Of a stretch of 64,000 bases of DNA, positions 48,001 to 61,499 are shown in pieces. Position 1 is the stretch's first letter. Each line of letters begins with the position of its first letter. Below the pieces are notes generated by a model. It was not told the DNA's origin. It saw nothing but the letters and a program-made list of their open reading frames with translations, and searched no databases. The stretch is from Sabellastarte sp. h YS-2021 (taxonomy: Eukaryota; Annelida; Polychaeta; Sabellida; Sabellidae): contig OZ024934.1 in the NCBI GenBank assembly GCA_964017235.1, forward strand, positions 85,402,706 through 85,466,705. Reading direction: 5' to 3'. Position numbers and translations under genes: made by a program.

Positions 48001-48860
48001 GATGTGATGCTGGAATTTGGGCAGGACACTAGGTGGGTGGCACTAGTAATTATGGGAATCATTTCAAACTTACATCCAGGTGGGAAACTCATGTTACCAC
48101 CTATGAGGGCTCTGACACCCAAGTACCCGGTGCGCCTTTTTTCCTCCAAAACTAAGTCAAATATTGAGATGTAATGCTGGAATTTGGGCAGGACATTAGG
48201 TGGGTGGCACTACTGATTATGGGTATGATTTCAAACTTACATCCAGGTGGGAAACTCATGTTACCACCTATGAGGGCTCTGACACCCAAGTACCCGGTGC
48301 GTCTTTTTTCCTCCAAAACTAAGTCAAATATTGAGATGTAATGCTGGAATTTGGGCAGGACATTAGGTGGGTGGCACTACTGATTATGGGTATGATTTCA
48401 AACTTACATCCAGGTGGGAAACTCATGTTACCACCTATGAGGGCTCTGACACCCAAGTACCTGGTGCGGCTTTTTTCCTCCGAAACTAAGTCAAATATTG
48501 AGATGTAATGCTGGAATTTGGGCAGGACATTAGGTGGGTGGCACTAGTGATTATGGGTATGATTTCAAACTTACATCCAGGTGGGAAACTCATGTTACCA
48601 CCTATGAGGGCTCCGACACCCAAGTACCCGGTGCGCCTTTTTTCCTCCATAACTAAGTCAAATATCGAGATGTGATGCTGGAATTTGGGCAGGACACTAG
48701 GTGGGTGGCACTAGTAATTATGGGAATCATTTCAAACTTACATCCAGATGGGAAACTTATGTTACCACCTATGAGGGCTCTGACACCCAAGTACCCGGTG
48801 CGCCTTTTTTCCTCCGAAACTAAATCAAATATTGAGATGTAATGCTGGAATTTGGGCAGG
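45048..48860. repeat. Satellite HOR, 3,508 bp (21-mer), copy 2 plus start of third
   Basis: Matches copy 1 in marker order: ACGCGGGTGG, GGCTTTAGTAATTATCGG, ACAACCAAGTACC, GTACGCGG, CACTACTG x3, ATCGAGATGTGATG, GATGTAAAGC, GTGCCCTTTTTTT, GTGCGTC, CTGGTGCGGC. The register fails just past 48860, where ACGCGGG is replaced by AGGCGGG and GATGTAATGC by GATGTAAAGC. Confidence 0.72.
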
Positions 48861-51800
48861 ACATTAGGCGGGTGGCACTAGTAATTATGGGAATCATTTC
48901 AAACTTACATCCAGGTGGGAAACTCATGTTACCACCTATGAGGGCTCCGACACCCAAGTACCCAGTGCGCTTTTTTTCCTCCAAAACTAAGTCAAATATT
49001 GAGATGTAATGCTGGAATTTGGGCAGGACATTAGGTGGGTGGCTTTAGTAATTATCGGAATCATTTCAAACTTACATCCAGGTGGGAAACTCATGTTACC
49101 ACCTATGAGGGCTCCGACACCCAAGTACCCGGTGCACCTTTTTTCCTCCATAACTAAGTCAAATATTGAGATGTAAAGCTGGAATTTGGGCAGGACATTA
49201 GGTGGGTGGCACTAGTAATTATGGGAATCATTTCAAACTTACATCCAGGTGGGAAACTCATGTTACCACCTATGAGGGCTCCGACACCCAAGTACGCGGT
49301 GCGCTTTTTTTCCTCCATAACTAAGTCAAATATTGAGATGTAATGCTGGAATTTGGGCAGGACATTAGGTGGGTGGCACTAGTAATTATGGGAATCATTT
49401 CAAACTTACATCCAGATGGGAAACTTATGTTACCACCTATGAGGGCTCTGACACCCAAGTACCCGGTGCGCCTTTTTTCCTCCGAAACTAAGTCAAATAT
49501 TGAGATGTAATGCTGGAATTTGGGCAGGACATTAGGTGGGTGGCACTAGTGATTATGGGTATGATTTCAAACTTACATCCAGGTGGGAAACTCATGTTAC
49601 CACCTGTGAGGGCTCCGACACCCAAGTACCCGGTGCGCCTTTTTTCCTCCATAACTAAGTCAAATATTGAGATGTAATGCTGGAATTTGGGCAGGACATT
49701 AGGTGGGTGGCACTAGTAATTATGGGAATCATTTCAAACTTACATCCAGGTGGGAAACTCATGTTACCACCTATGAGGGCTCCGACACCCAAGTACCCGG
49801 TGCGCTTTTTTTCCTCCATAACTAAGTCAAATATTGAGATGTAATGCTGGAATTTGGGCAGGACATTAGGTGGGTGGCACTAGTAATTATGGGAATCATT
49901 TCAAACTTACATCCAGATGGGAAACTCATGTTACCACCTATGAGGGCTCTGACACCCAAGTACCCGGTGCGCCTTTTTTCCTCCGAAACTAAGTCAAATA
50001 TTGAGATGTAATGCTGGAATTTGGGCAGGACATTAGGTGGGTGGCACTAGTGATTATGGGTATGATGTCAAACTTACATCCAGGTGGGAAACTCATGTTA
50101 CCACCTATGAGGGCTCCAACACCCAAGTACCCGGTGCGCTTTTTTTCCTCCATAACTAAGTCAAATATTTTAGATGTAATGCTGGAATTTGGGCAGGACA
50201 TTAGGTGGGTGGCACTAGTAATTATGGGAATCATTTCAAACTTACAACCAGATGGGAAACTTATGTTACCACCTATGAGGGCTCTGACACCCAAGTACCC
50301 GGTGCGCCTTTTTTCCTCCGAAACTAAGTCAAATATTGAGATGTAATGCTGGAATTTGGGCAGGACATTAGGTGGGTGCCACTAGTGATTATGGGTATGA
50401 TTTCAAACTTACATCCATTTGGGAAACTCATGTTACCACCTGTGAGGGCTCCGACACCCAAGTACCCGGTGCGCTTTTTTTCCTCCATAACTAAGTCAAA
50501 TATTTTAGATGTAATGCTGGAATTTGGGCAGGACATTAGGTGGGTGGCACTAGTAATTATGGGAATCATTTGAAACTTACATCCAGGTGGGAAACTCATG
50601 TTACCACCTGTGAGGGCTCCGACACCCAAGTACCCGGTGCGCCTTTTTTCCTCCATAACTAAGTCAAATATTGAGATGTAATGCTGGAATTTGGGCAGGA
50701 CATTAGGTGGGTGGCACTAGTAATTATGGGAATCATTTCAAACTTACATCCAGGTGGGAAACTCATGTTACCACCTATGAGAGCTCCGACACCCAAGTAC
50801 CCAGTGCGCTTTTTTTTCTCCAAAACTAAGTCAAATATTGAGATGTAATGCTGGAATTTGGGCAGGACATTAGGTGGGTGGCACTAGTAATTATGGGAAT
50901 CATTTCAAACTTACATCCAGGTGGGAAACTCATGTTACCACCTATGAGGGCTCTGACACCCAAGTACCCGGTGCGCCTTTTTTCCTCCAAAACTAAGTCA
51001 AATATTGAGATGTAATGCTGGAATTTGGGCAGGACATTAGGTGGGTGGCACTACTGATTATGGGTATGATTTCAAACTTACATCCAGGTGGGAAACTCAT
51101 GTTACCACCTATGAGGGCTCTGACACCCAAGTACCGGGTGCGCCTTTTTTCCTCCAAAACTAAGTCAAATATTGAGATGTAATGCTGGAATTTGGGCAGG
51201 ACATTAGGTGGGTGGCACTACTGATTATGGGTATGATTTCAAACTGACATCCAGGTGGGAAACTCATGTTACCACCTATGAGGGCTCTGACACCCAAGTA
51301 CCCGGTGCGCCTTTTTTCCTCCGAAACTAAGTCAAATATTGAGATGTAATGCTGGAATTTGGGCAGGACATTAGGTGGGTGGCACTAGTGATTATGGGTA
51401 TGATTTCAAACTTACATCCAGGTGGGAAACTCATGTTACCACCTATGAGGGCTCTGACACCCAAGTACCCGGTGCGCCTTTTTTCCTCCGAAACTAAATC
51501 AAATATTGAGATGTAATGCTGGAATTTGGGCAGGACATTAGGCGGGTGGCACTAGTAATTATGGGAATCATTTCAAACTTACATCCAGGTGGGAAACTCA
51601 TGTTACCACCTATGAGGGCTCCGACACCCAAGTACCCAGTGCGCTTTTTTTCCTCCAAAACTAAGTCAAATATTGAGATGTAATGCTGGAATTTGGGCAG
51701 GACATTAGGTGGGTGGCTTTAGTAATTATCGGAATCATTTCAAACTTACATCCAGGTGGGAAACTCATGTTACCACCTATGAGGGCTCCGACAACCAAGT

Positions 51801-54540
51801 ACCCGGTGCACCTTTTTTCCTCCATAACTAAGTCAAATATTGAGATGTAATGCTGGAATTTGGGCAGGACATTAGGTGGGTGGCACTAGTAATTATGGGA
51901 ATCATTTCAAACTTACATCCAGGTGGGAAACTCATGTTACCACCTATGAGGGCTCCGACACCCAAGTACGCGGTGCGCTTTTTTTCCTCCATAACTAAGT
52001 CAAATATTGAGATGTAATGCTGGAATTTGGGCAGGACATTAGGTGGGTGGCACTAGTAATTATGGGAATCATTTCAAACTTACATCCAGATGGGAAACTC
52101 ATGTTACCACCTATGAGGGCTCTGACACCCAAGTACCCGGTGCGCCTTTTTTCCTCCGAAACTAAGTCAAATATTGAGATGTAATGCTGGAATTTGGGCA
52201 GGACATTAGGTGGGTGGCACTAGTGATTATGGGTATGATGTCAAACTTACATCCAGGTGGGAAACTCATGTTACCACCTATGAGGGCTCCAACACCCAAG
52301 TACCCGGTGCGCTTTTTTTCCTCCATAACTAAGTCAAATATTTTAGATGTAATGCTGGAATTTGGGCAGGACATTAGGTGGGTGGCACTAGTAATTATGG
52401 GAATCATTTCAAACTTACAACCAGATGGGAAACTTATGTTACCACCTATGAGGGCTCTGACACCCAAGTACCCGGTGCGCCTTTTTTCCTCCGAAACTAA
52501 GTCAAATATTGAGATGTAATGCTGGAATTTGGGCAGGACATTAGGTGGGTGCCACTAGTGATTATGGGTATGATTTCAAACTTACATCCATTTGGGAAAC
52601 TCATGTTACCACCTGTGAGGGCTCCGACACCCAAGTACCCGGTGCGCTTTTTTTCCTCCATAACTAAGTCAAATATTTTAGATGTAATGCTGGAATTTGG
52701 GCAGGACATTAGGTGGGTGGCACTAGTAATTATGGGAATCATTTGAAACTTACATCCAGGTGGGAAACTCATGTTACCACCTGTGAGGGCTCCGACACCC
52801 AAGTACCCGGTGCGCCTTTTTTCCTCCATAACTAAGTCAAATATTGAGATGTAATGCTGGAATTTGGGCAGGACATTAGGTGGGTGGCACTAGTAATTAT
52901 GGGAATCATTTCAAACTTACATCCAGGTGGGAAACTCATGTTACCACCTATGAGAGCTCCGACACCCAAGTACCCAGTGCGCTTTTTTTTCTCCAAAACT
53001 AAGTCAAATATTGAGATGTAATGCTGGAATTTGGGCAGGACATTAGGTGGGTGGCACTAGTAATTATGGGAATCATTTCAAACTTACATCCAGGTGGGAA
53101 ACTCATGTTACCACCTATGAGGGCTCTGACACCCAAGTACCCGGTGCGCCTTTTTTCCTCCAAAACTAAGTCAAATATTGAGATGTAATGCTGGAATTTG
53201 GGCAGGACATTAGGTGGGTGGCACTACTGATTATGGGTATGATTTCAAACTTACATCCAGGTGGGAAACTCATGTTACCACCTATGAGGGCTCTGACACC
53301 CAAGTACCGGGTGCGCCTTTTTTCCTCCAAAACTAAGTCAAATATTGAGATGTAATGCTGGAATTTGGGCAGGACATTAGGTGGGTGGCACTACTGATTA
53401 TGGGTATGATTTCAAACTTACATCCAGGTGGGAAACTCATGTTACCACCTATGAGGGCTCTGACACCCAAGTACCCGGTGCGCCTTTTTTCCTCCGAAAC
53501 TAAGTCAAATATTGAGATGTAATGCTGGAATTTGGGCAGGACATTAGGTGGGTGGCACTAGTGATTATGGGTATGATTTCAAACTTACATCCAGGTGGGA
53601 AACTCATGTTACCACCTATGAGGGCTCCGACACCCAAGTACCCGGTGCGCCTTTTTTCCTCCATAACTAAGTCAAATATCGAGATGTGATGCTGGAATTT
53701 GGGCAGGACACTAGGTGGGTGGCACTAGTAATTATGGGAATCATTTCAAACTTACATCCAGATGGGAAACTTATGTTACCACCTATGAGGGCTCTGACAC
53801 CCAAGTACCCGGTGCGCCTTTTTTCCTCCGAAACTAAATCAAATATTGAGATGTAATGCTGGAATTTGGGCAGGACATTAGGCGGGTGGCACTAGTAATT
53901 ATGGGAATCATTTCAAACTTACATCCAGGTGGGAAACTCATGTTACCACCTATGAGGGCTCCGACACCCAAGTACCCAGTGCGCTTTTTTTCTCCAAAAC
54001 TAAGTCAAATATTGAGATGTAATGCTGGAATTTGGGCAGGACATTAGGTGGGTGGCTTTAGTAATTATCGGAATCATTTCAAACTTACATCCAGGTGGGA
54101 AACTCATGTTACCACCTATGAGGGCTCCGACAACCAAGTACCCGGTGCACCTTTTTTCCTCCATAACTAAGTCAAATATTAAGATGTAATGCTGGAATTT
54201 GGGCAGGACATTAGGTGGGTGGCACTAGTAATTATGGGAATCATTTCAAACTTACATCCAGGTGGGAAACTCATGTTACCACCTATGAGGGCTCCGACAC
54301 CCAAGTACGCGGTGCGCTTTTTTTCCTCCATAACTAAGTCAAATATTGAGATGTAATGCTGGAATTTGGGCAGGACATTAGGTGGGTGGCACTAGTAATT
54401 ATGGGAATCATTTCAAACTTACATCCAGATGGGAAACTTATGTTACCACCTATGAGGGCTCTGACACCCAAGTACCCGGTGCGCCTTTTTTCCTCCGAAA
54501 CTAAGTCAAATATTGAGATGTAATGCTGGAATTTGGGCAG
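48300..54540. repeat. Satellite macro-HOR, about 6.2-6.35 kb, copy 1
   Basis: Offset to the next copy is 6,182 bp in part of the block (AAACTGACATCC near 51246 and 57428; 49.2-51.4 kb region) and 6,348-6,349 bp in the rest (GTGCGTC near 48300 and 54648; GCTTTTTTTCTCC near 53983 and 60331). The two offsets differ by exactly one monomer (167 bp), so the copies differ by gain or loss of single monomers near 48.8 and 51.5 kb. Confidence 0.7.
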
Positions 54541-54599
54541 GACATTAGGTGGGTGGCACTACTGATTATGGGTATGATTTCAAACTTACATCCAGGTGG

Positions 54600-57500
54600 G
54601 AAACTCATGTTACCACCTATGAGGGCTCTGACACCCAAGTACCCGGTGCGTCTTTTTTCCTCCAAAACTAAGTCAAATATTGAGATGTAATGCTGGAATT
54701 TGGGCAGGACATTAGGTGGGTGGCACTACTGATTATGGGTATGATTTCAAACTTACATCCAGGTGGGAAACTCATGTTACCACCTATGAGGGCTCTGACA
54801 CCCAAGTACCTGGTGCGGCTTTTTTCCTCCGAAACTAAGTCAAATATTGAGATGTAATGCTGGAATTTGGGCAGGACATTAGGTGGGTGGCACTAGTGAT
54901 TATGGGTATGATTTCAAACTTACATCCAGGTGGGAAACTCATGTTACCACCTATGAGGGCTCCGACACCCAAGTACCCGGTGCGCCTTTTTTCCTCCATA
55001 ACTAAGTCAAATATCGAGATGTGATGCTGGAATTTGGGCAGGACACTAGGTGGGTGGCACTAGTAATTATGGGAATCATTTCAAACTTACATCCAGGTGG
55101 GAAACTCATGTTACCACCTATGAGGGCTCCGACACCCAAGTACCCAGTGCGCTTTTTTTCCTCCAAAACTAAGTCAAATATTGAGATGTAATGCTGGAAT
55201 TTGGGCAGGACATTAGGTGGGTGGCTTTAGTAATTATCGGAATCATTTCAAACTTACATCCAGGTGGGAAACTCATGTTACCACCTATGAGGGCTCCGAC
55301 ACCCAAGTAGCGGGTGCACCTTCTTTCCTCCATAACTAAGTCAAATATTGAGATGTAAAGCTGGAATTTGGGCAGGACATTAGGTGGGTGGCACTAGTAA
55401 TTATGGGAATCATTTCAAACTTACATCCAGGTGGGAAACTCATGTTACCACCTATGAGGGCTCCGACACCCAAGTACGCGGTGCGCTTTTTTTCCTCCAT
55501 AACTAAGTCAAATATTGAGATGTAATGCTGGAATTTGGGCAGGACATTAGGTGGGTGGCACTAGTAATTATGGGAATCATTTCAAACTTACATCCAGATG
55601 GGAAACTTATGTTACCACCTATGAGGGCTCTGACACCCAAGTACCCGGTGCGCCTTTTTTCCTCCGAAACTAAGTCAAATATTGAGATGTAATGCTGGAA
55701 TTTGGGCAGGACATTAGGTGGGTGGCACTAGTGATTATGGGTATGATTTCAAACTTACATCCAGGTGGGAAACTCATGTTACCACCTGTGAGGGCTCCGA
55801 CACCCAAGTACCCGGTGCGCCTTTTTTCCTCCATAACTAAGTCAAATATTGAGATGTAATGCTGGAATTTGGGCAGGACATTAGGTGGGTGGCACTAGTA
55901 ATTATGGGAATCATTTCAAACTTACATCCAGGTGGGAAACTCATGTTACCACCTATGAGGGCTCCGACACCCAAGTACCCGGTGCGCTTTTTTTCCTCCA
56001 TAACTAAGTCAAATATTGAGATGTAATGCTGGAATTTGGGCAGGACATTAGGTGGGTGGCACTAGTAATTATGGGAATCATTTCAAACTTACATCCAGAT
56101 GGGAAACTCATGTTACCACCTATGAGGGCTCTGACACCCAAGTACCCGGTGCGCCTTTTTTCCTCCGAAACTAAGTCAAATATTGAGATGTAATGCTGGA
56201 ATTTGGGCAGGACATTAGGTGGGTGGCACTAGTGATTATGGGTATGATGTCAAACTTACATCCAGGTGGGAAACTCATGTTACCACCTATGAGGGCTCCA
56301 ACACCCAAGTACCCGGTGCGCTTTTTTTCCTCCATAACTAAGTCAAATATTTTAGATGTAATGCTGGAATTTGGGCAGGACATTAGGTGGGTGGCACTAG
56401 TAATTATGGGAATCATTTCAAACTTACAACCAGATGGGAAACTCATGTTACCACCTATGAGGGCTCTGACACCCAAGTACCCGGTGCGCCTTTTTTCCTC
56501 CGAAACTAAGTCAAATATTGAGATGTAATGCTGGAATTTGGGCAGGACATTAGGTGGGTGCCACTAGTGATTATGGGTATGATTTCAAACTTACATCCAT
56601 TTGGGAAACTCATGTTACCACCTGTGAGGGCTCCGACACCCAAGTACCCGGTGCGCTTTTTTTCCTCCATAACTAAGTCAAATATTTTAGATGTAATGCT
56701 GGAATTTGGGCAGGACATTAGGTGGGTGGCACTAGTAATTATGGGAATCATTTGAAACTTACATCCAGGTGGGAAACTCATGTTACCACCTGTGAGGGCT
56801 CCGACACCCAAGTACCCGGTGCGCCTTTTTTCCTCCATAACTAAGTCAAATATTGAGATGTAATGCTGGAATTTGGGCAGGACATTAGGTGGGTGGCACT
56901 AGTAATTATGGGAATCATTTCAAACTTACATCCAGGTGGGAAACTCATGTTACCACCTATGAGAGCTCCGACACCCAAGTACCCAGTGCGCTTTTTTTTC
57001 TCCAAAACTAAGTCAAATATTGAGATGTAATGCTGGAATTTGGGCAGGACATTAGGTGGGTGGCACTAGTAATTATGGGAATCATTTCAAACTTACATCC
57101 AGGTGGGAAACTCATGTTACCACCTATGAGGGCTCTGACACCCAAGTACCCGGTGCGCCTTTTTTCCTCCAAAACTAAGTCAAATATTGAGATGTAATGC
57201 TGGAATTTGGGCAGGACATTAGGTGGGTGGCACTACTGATTATGGGTATGATTTCAAACTTACATCCAGGTGGGAAACTCATGTTACCACCTATGAGGGC
57301 TCTGACACCCAAGTACCGGGTGCGCCTTTTTTCCTCCAAAACTAAGTCAAATATTGAGATGTAATGCTGGAATTTGGGCAGGACATTAGGTGGGTGGCAC
57401 TACTGATTATGGGTATGATTTCAAACTGACATCCAGGTGGGAAACTCATGTTACCACCTATGAGGGCTCTGACACCCAAGTACCCGGTGCGCCTTTTTTC

Positions 57501-60500
57501 CTCCGAAACTAAGTCAAATATTGAGATGTAATGCTGGAATTTGGGCAGGACATTAGGTGGGTGGCACTAGTGATTATGGGTATGATTTCAAACTTACATC
57601 CAGGTGGGAAACTCATGTTACCACCTATGAGGGCTCCGACACCCAAGTACCCGGTGCGCCTTTTTTCCTCCATAACTAAGTCAAATATCGAGATGTGATG
57701 CTGGAATTTGGGCAGGACACTAGGTGGGTGGCACTAGTAATTATGGGAATCATTTCAAACTTACATCCAGATGGGAAACTTATGTTACCACCTATGAGGG
57801 CTCTGACACCCAAGTACCCGGTGCGCCTTTTTTCCTCCGAAACTAAATCAAATATTGAGATGTAATGCTGGAATTTGGGCAGGACATTAGGCGGGTGGCA
57901 CTAGTAATTATGGGAATCATTTCAAACTTACATCCAGGTGGGAAACTCATGTTACCACCTATGAGGGCTCCGACACCCAAGTACCCAGTGCGCTTTTTTT
58001 CCTCCAAAACTAAGTCAAATATTGAGATGTAATGCTGGAATTTGGGCAGGACATTAGGTGGGTGGCTTTAGTAATTATCGGAATCATTTCAAACTTACAT
58101 CCAGGTGGGAAACTCATGTTACCACCTATGAGGGCTCCGACAACCAAGTACCCGGTGCACCTTTTTTCCTCCATAACTAAGTCAAATATTGAGATGTAAT
58201 GCTGGAATTTGGGCAGGACATTAGGTGGGTGGCACTAGTAATTATGGGAATCATTTCAAACTTACATCCAGGTGGGAAACTCATGTTACCACCTATGAGG
58301 GCTCCGACACCCAAGTACGCGGTGCGCTTTTTTTCCTCCATAACTAAGTCAAATATTGAGATGTAATGCTGGAATTTGGGCAGGACATTAGGTGGGTGGC
58401 ACTAGTAATTATGGGAATCATTTCAAACTTACATCCAGATGGGAAACTCATGTTACCACCTATGAGGGCTCTGACACCCAAGTACCCGGTGCGCCTTTTT
58501 TCCTCCGAAACTAAGTCAAATATTGAGATGTAATGCTGGAATTTGGGCAGGACATTAGGTGGGTGGCACTAGTGATTATGGGTATGATGTCAAACTTACA
58601 TCCAGGTGGGAAACTCATGTTACCACCTATGAGGGCTCCAACACCCAAGTACCCGGTGCGCTTTTTTTCCTCCATAACTAAGTCAAATATTTTAGATGTA
58701 ATGCTGGAATTTGGGCAGGACATTAGGTGGGTGGCACTAGTAATTATGGGAATCATTTCAAACTTACAACCAGATGGGAAACTTATGTTACCACCTATGA
58801 GGGCTCTGACACCCAAGTACCCGGTGCGCCTTTTTTCCTCCGAAACTAAGTCAAATATTGAGATGTAATGCTGGAATTTGGGCAGGACATTAGGTGGGTG
58901 CCACTAGTGATTATGGGTATGATTTCAAACTTACATCCATTTGGGAAACTCATGTTACCACCTGTGAGGGCTCCGACACCCAAGTACCCGGTGCGCTTTT
59001 TTTCCTCCATAACTAAGTCAAATATTTTAGATGTAATGCTGGAATTTGGGCAGGACATTAGGTGGGTGGCACTAGTAATTATGGGAATCATTTGAAACTT
59101 ACATCCAGGTGGGAAACTCATGTTACCACCTGTGAGGGCTCCGACACCCAAGTACCGGTGCGCCTTTTTTCCTCCATAACTAAGTCAAATATTGAGATGT
59201 AATGCTGGAATTTGGGCAGGACATTAGGTGGGTGGCACTAGTAATTATGGGAATCATTTCAAACTTACATCCAGGTGGGAAACTCATGTTACCACCTATG
59301 AGAGCTCCGACACCCAAGTACCCAGTGCGCTTTTTTTTCTCCAAAACTAAGTCAAATATTGAGATGTAATGCTGGAATTTGGGCAGGACATTAGGTGGGT
59401 GGCACTAGTAATTATGGGAATCATTTCAAACTTACATCCAGGTGGGAAACTCATGTTACCACCTATGAGGGCTCTGACACCCAAGTACCCGGTGCGCCTT
59501 TTTTCCTCCAAAACTAAGTCAAATATTGAGATGTAATGCTGGAATTTGGGCAGGACATTAGGTGGGTGGCACTACTGATTATGGGTATGATTTCAAACTT
59601 ACATCCAGGTGGGAAACTCATGTTACCACCTATGAGGGCTCTGACACCCAAGTACCGGGTGCGCCTTTTTTCCTCCAAAACTAAGTCAAATATTGAGATG
59701 TAATGCTGGAATTTGGGCAGGACATTAGGTGGGTGGCACTACTGATTATGGGTATGATTTCAAACTTACATCCAGGTGGGAAACTCATGTTACCACCTAT
59801 GAGGGCTCTGACACCCAAGTACCCGGTGCGCCTTTTTTCCTCCGAAACTAAGTCAAATATTGAGATGTAATGCTGGAATTTGGGCAGGACATTAGGTGGG
59901 TGGCACTAGTGATTATGGGTATGATTTCAAACTTACATCCAGGTGGGAAACTCATGTTACCACCTATGAGGGCTCCGACACCCAAGTACCCGGTGCGCCT
60001 TTTTTCCTCCATAACTAAGTCAAATATCGAGATGTGATGCTGGAATTTGGGCAGGACACTAGGTGGGTGGCACTAGTAATTATGGGAATCATTTCAAACT
60101 TACATCCAGATGGGAAACTTATGTTACCACCTATGAGGGCTCTGACACCCAAGTACCCGGTGCGCCTTTTTTCCTCCGAAACTAAATCAAATATTGAGAT
60201 GTAATGCTGGAATTTGGGCAGGACATTAGGCGGGTGGCACTAGTAATTATGGGAATCATTTCAAACTTACATCCAGGTGGGAAACTCATGTTACCACCTA
60301 TGAGGGCTCCGACACCCAAGTACCCAGTGCGCTTTTTTTCTCCAAAACTAAGTCAAATATTGAGATGTAATGCTGGAATTTGGGCAGGACATTAGGTGGG
60401 TGGCTTTAGTAATTATCGGAATCATTTCAAACTTACATCCAGGTGGGAAACTCATGTTACCACCTATGAGGGCTCCGACAACCAAGTACCCGGTGCACCT

Positions 60501-60890
60501 TTTTTCCTCCATAACTAAGTCAAATATTGAGATGTAATGCTGGAATTTGGGCAGGACATTAGGTGGGTGGCACTAGTAATTATGGGAATCATTTCAAACT
60601 TACATCCAGGTGGGAAACTCATGTTACCACCTATGAGGGCTCCGACACCCAAGTACGCGGTGCGCTTTTTTTCCTCCATAACTAAGTCAAATATTGAGAT
60701 GTAATGCTGGAATTTGGGCAGGACATTAGGTGGGTGGCACTAGTAATTATGGGAATCATTTCAAACTTACATCCAGATGGGAAACTTATGTTACCACCTA
60801 TGAGGGCTCTGACACCCAAGTACCCGGTGCGCCTTTTTTCCTCCGAAACTAAGTCAAATATTGAGATGTAATGCTGGAATTTGGGCAGGA
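54600..60890. repeat. Satellite macro-HOR, about 6.2-6.35 kb, copy 2
   Basis: Same order as copy 1 apart from whole-monomer indels. Private changes include GTAGCGGGTGCACCTTCTTT near 55308 and a one-base deletion GTACCGGTGCGCC near 59152. The register ends near 60890, where CACTACTG of copy 1 (54558) corresponds to CACTAGTG. Confidence 0.7.
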
Positions 60891-61499
60891 CATTAGGTGG
60901 GTGGCACTAGTGATTATGGGTATGATTTCAAACTTACATCCAGGTGGGAAACTCATGTTACCACCTGTGAGGGCTCCGACACCCAAGTACCCGGTGCACC
61001 TTTTTTCCTCCATAACTAAGTCAAATATTGAGATGTAATGCTGGAATTTCGGCAGGACATTAGGTGGGTGGCACTAGTAATTATGGGAATCATTTCAAAC
61101 TTACATTTAGATGGGAAACTCATGTTACCACCTATGAGGGCTCTGACACCCAAGTACCCGGTGCGCCTTTTTTCCTCCGAAACTAAGTCAAATATTGAGA
61201 TGTAATGCTGGAATTTGGGCAGGACATTAGGTGGGTGGCACTAGTGATTATGGGTATGATGTCAAACTTACATCCAGGTGGGAAACTCATGTTACCACCT
61301 ATGAGGGCTCCAACACCGAAGTACCCGGTGCGCTTTTTTTCCTCCATAACTAAGTCAAATATTTTAGATGTAATGCTGGAATTTGGGCAGGACATTAGGT
61401 GGGTGGCACTAGTAATTATGGGAATCATTTCAAACTTACAACCAGATGGGAAACTTATGTTACCACCTATGAGGGCTCTGACACCCAAGTACCCGGTGC

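Noticed and set aside
16570-60400. Dozens of overlapping 60-112-codon frames on both strands with nearly identical translations
   Set aside because: They are translations of the satellite monomers. They occur on both strands at the same places, start and stop with the monomer frame, and depend on whether adjacent units are 167 or 168 bp.
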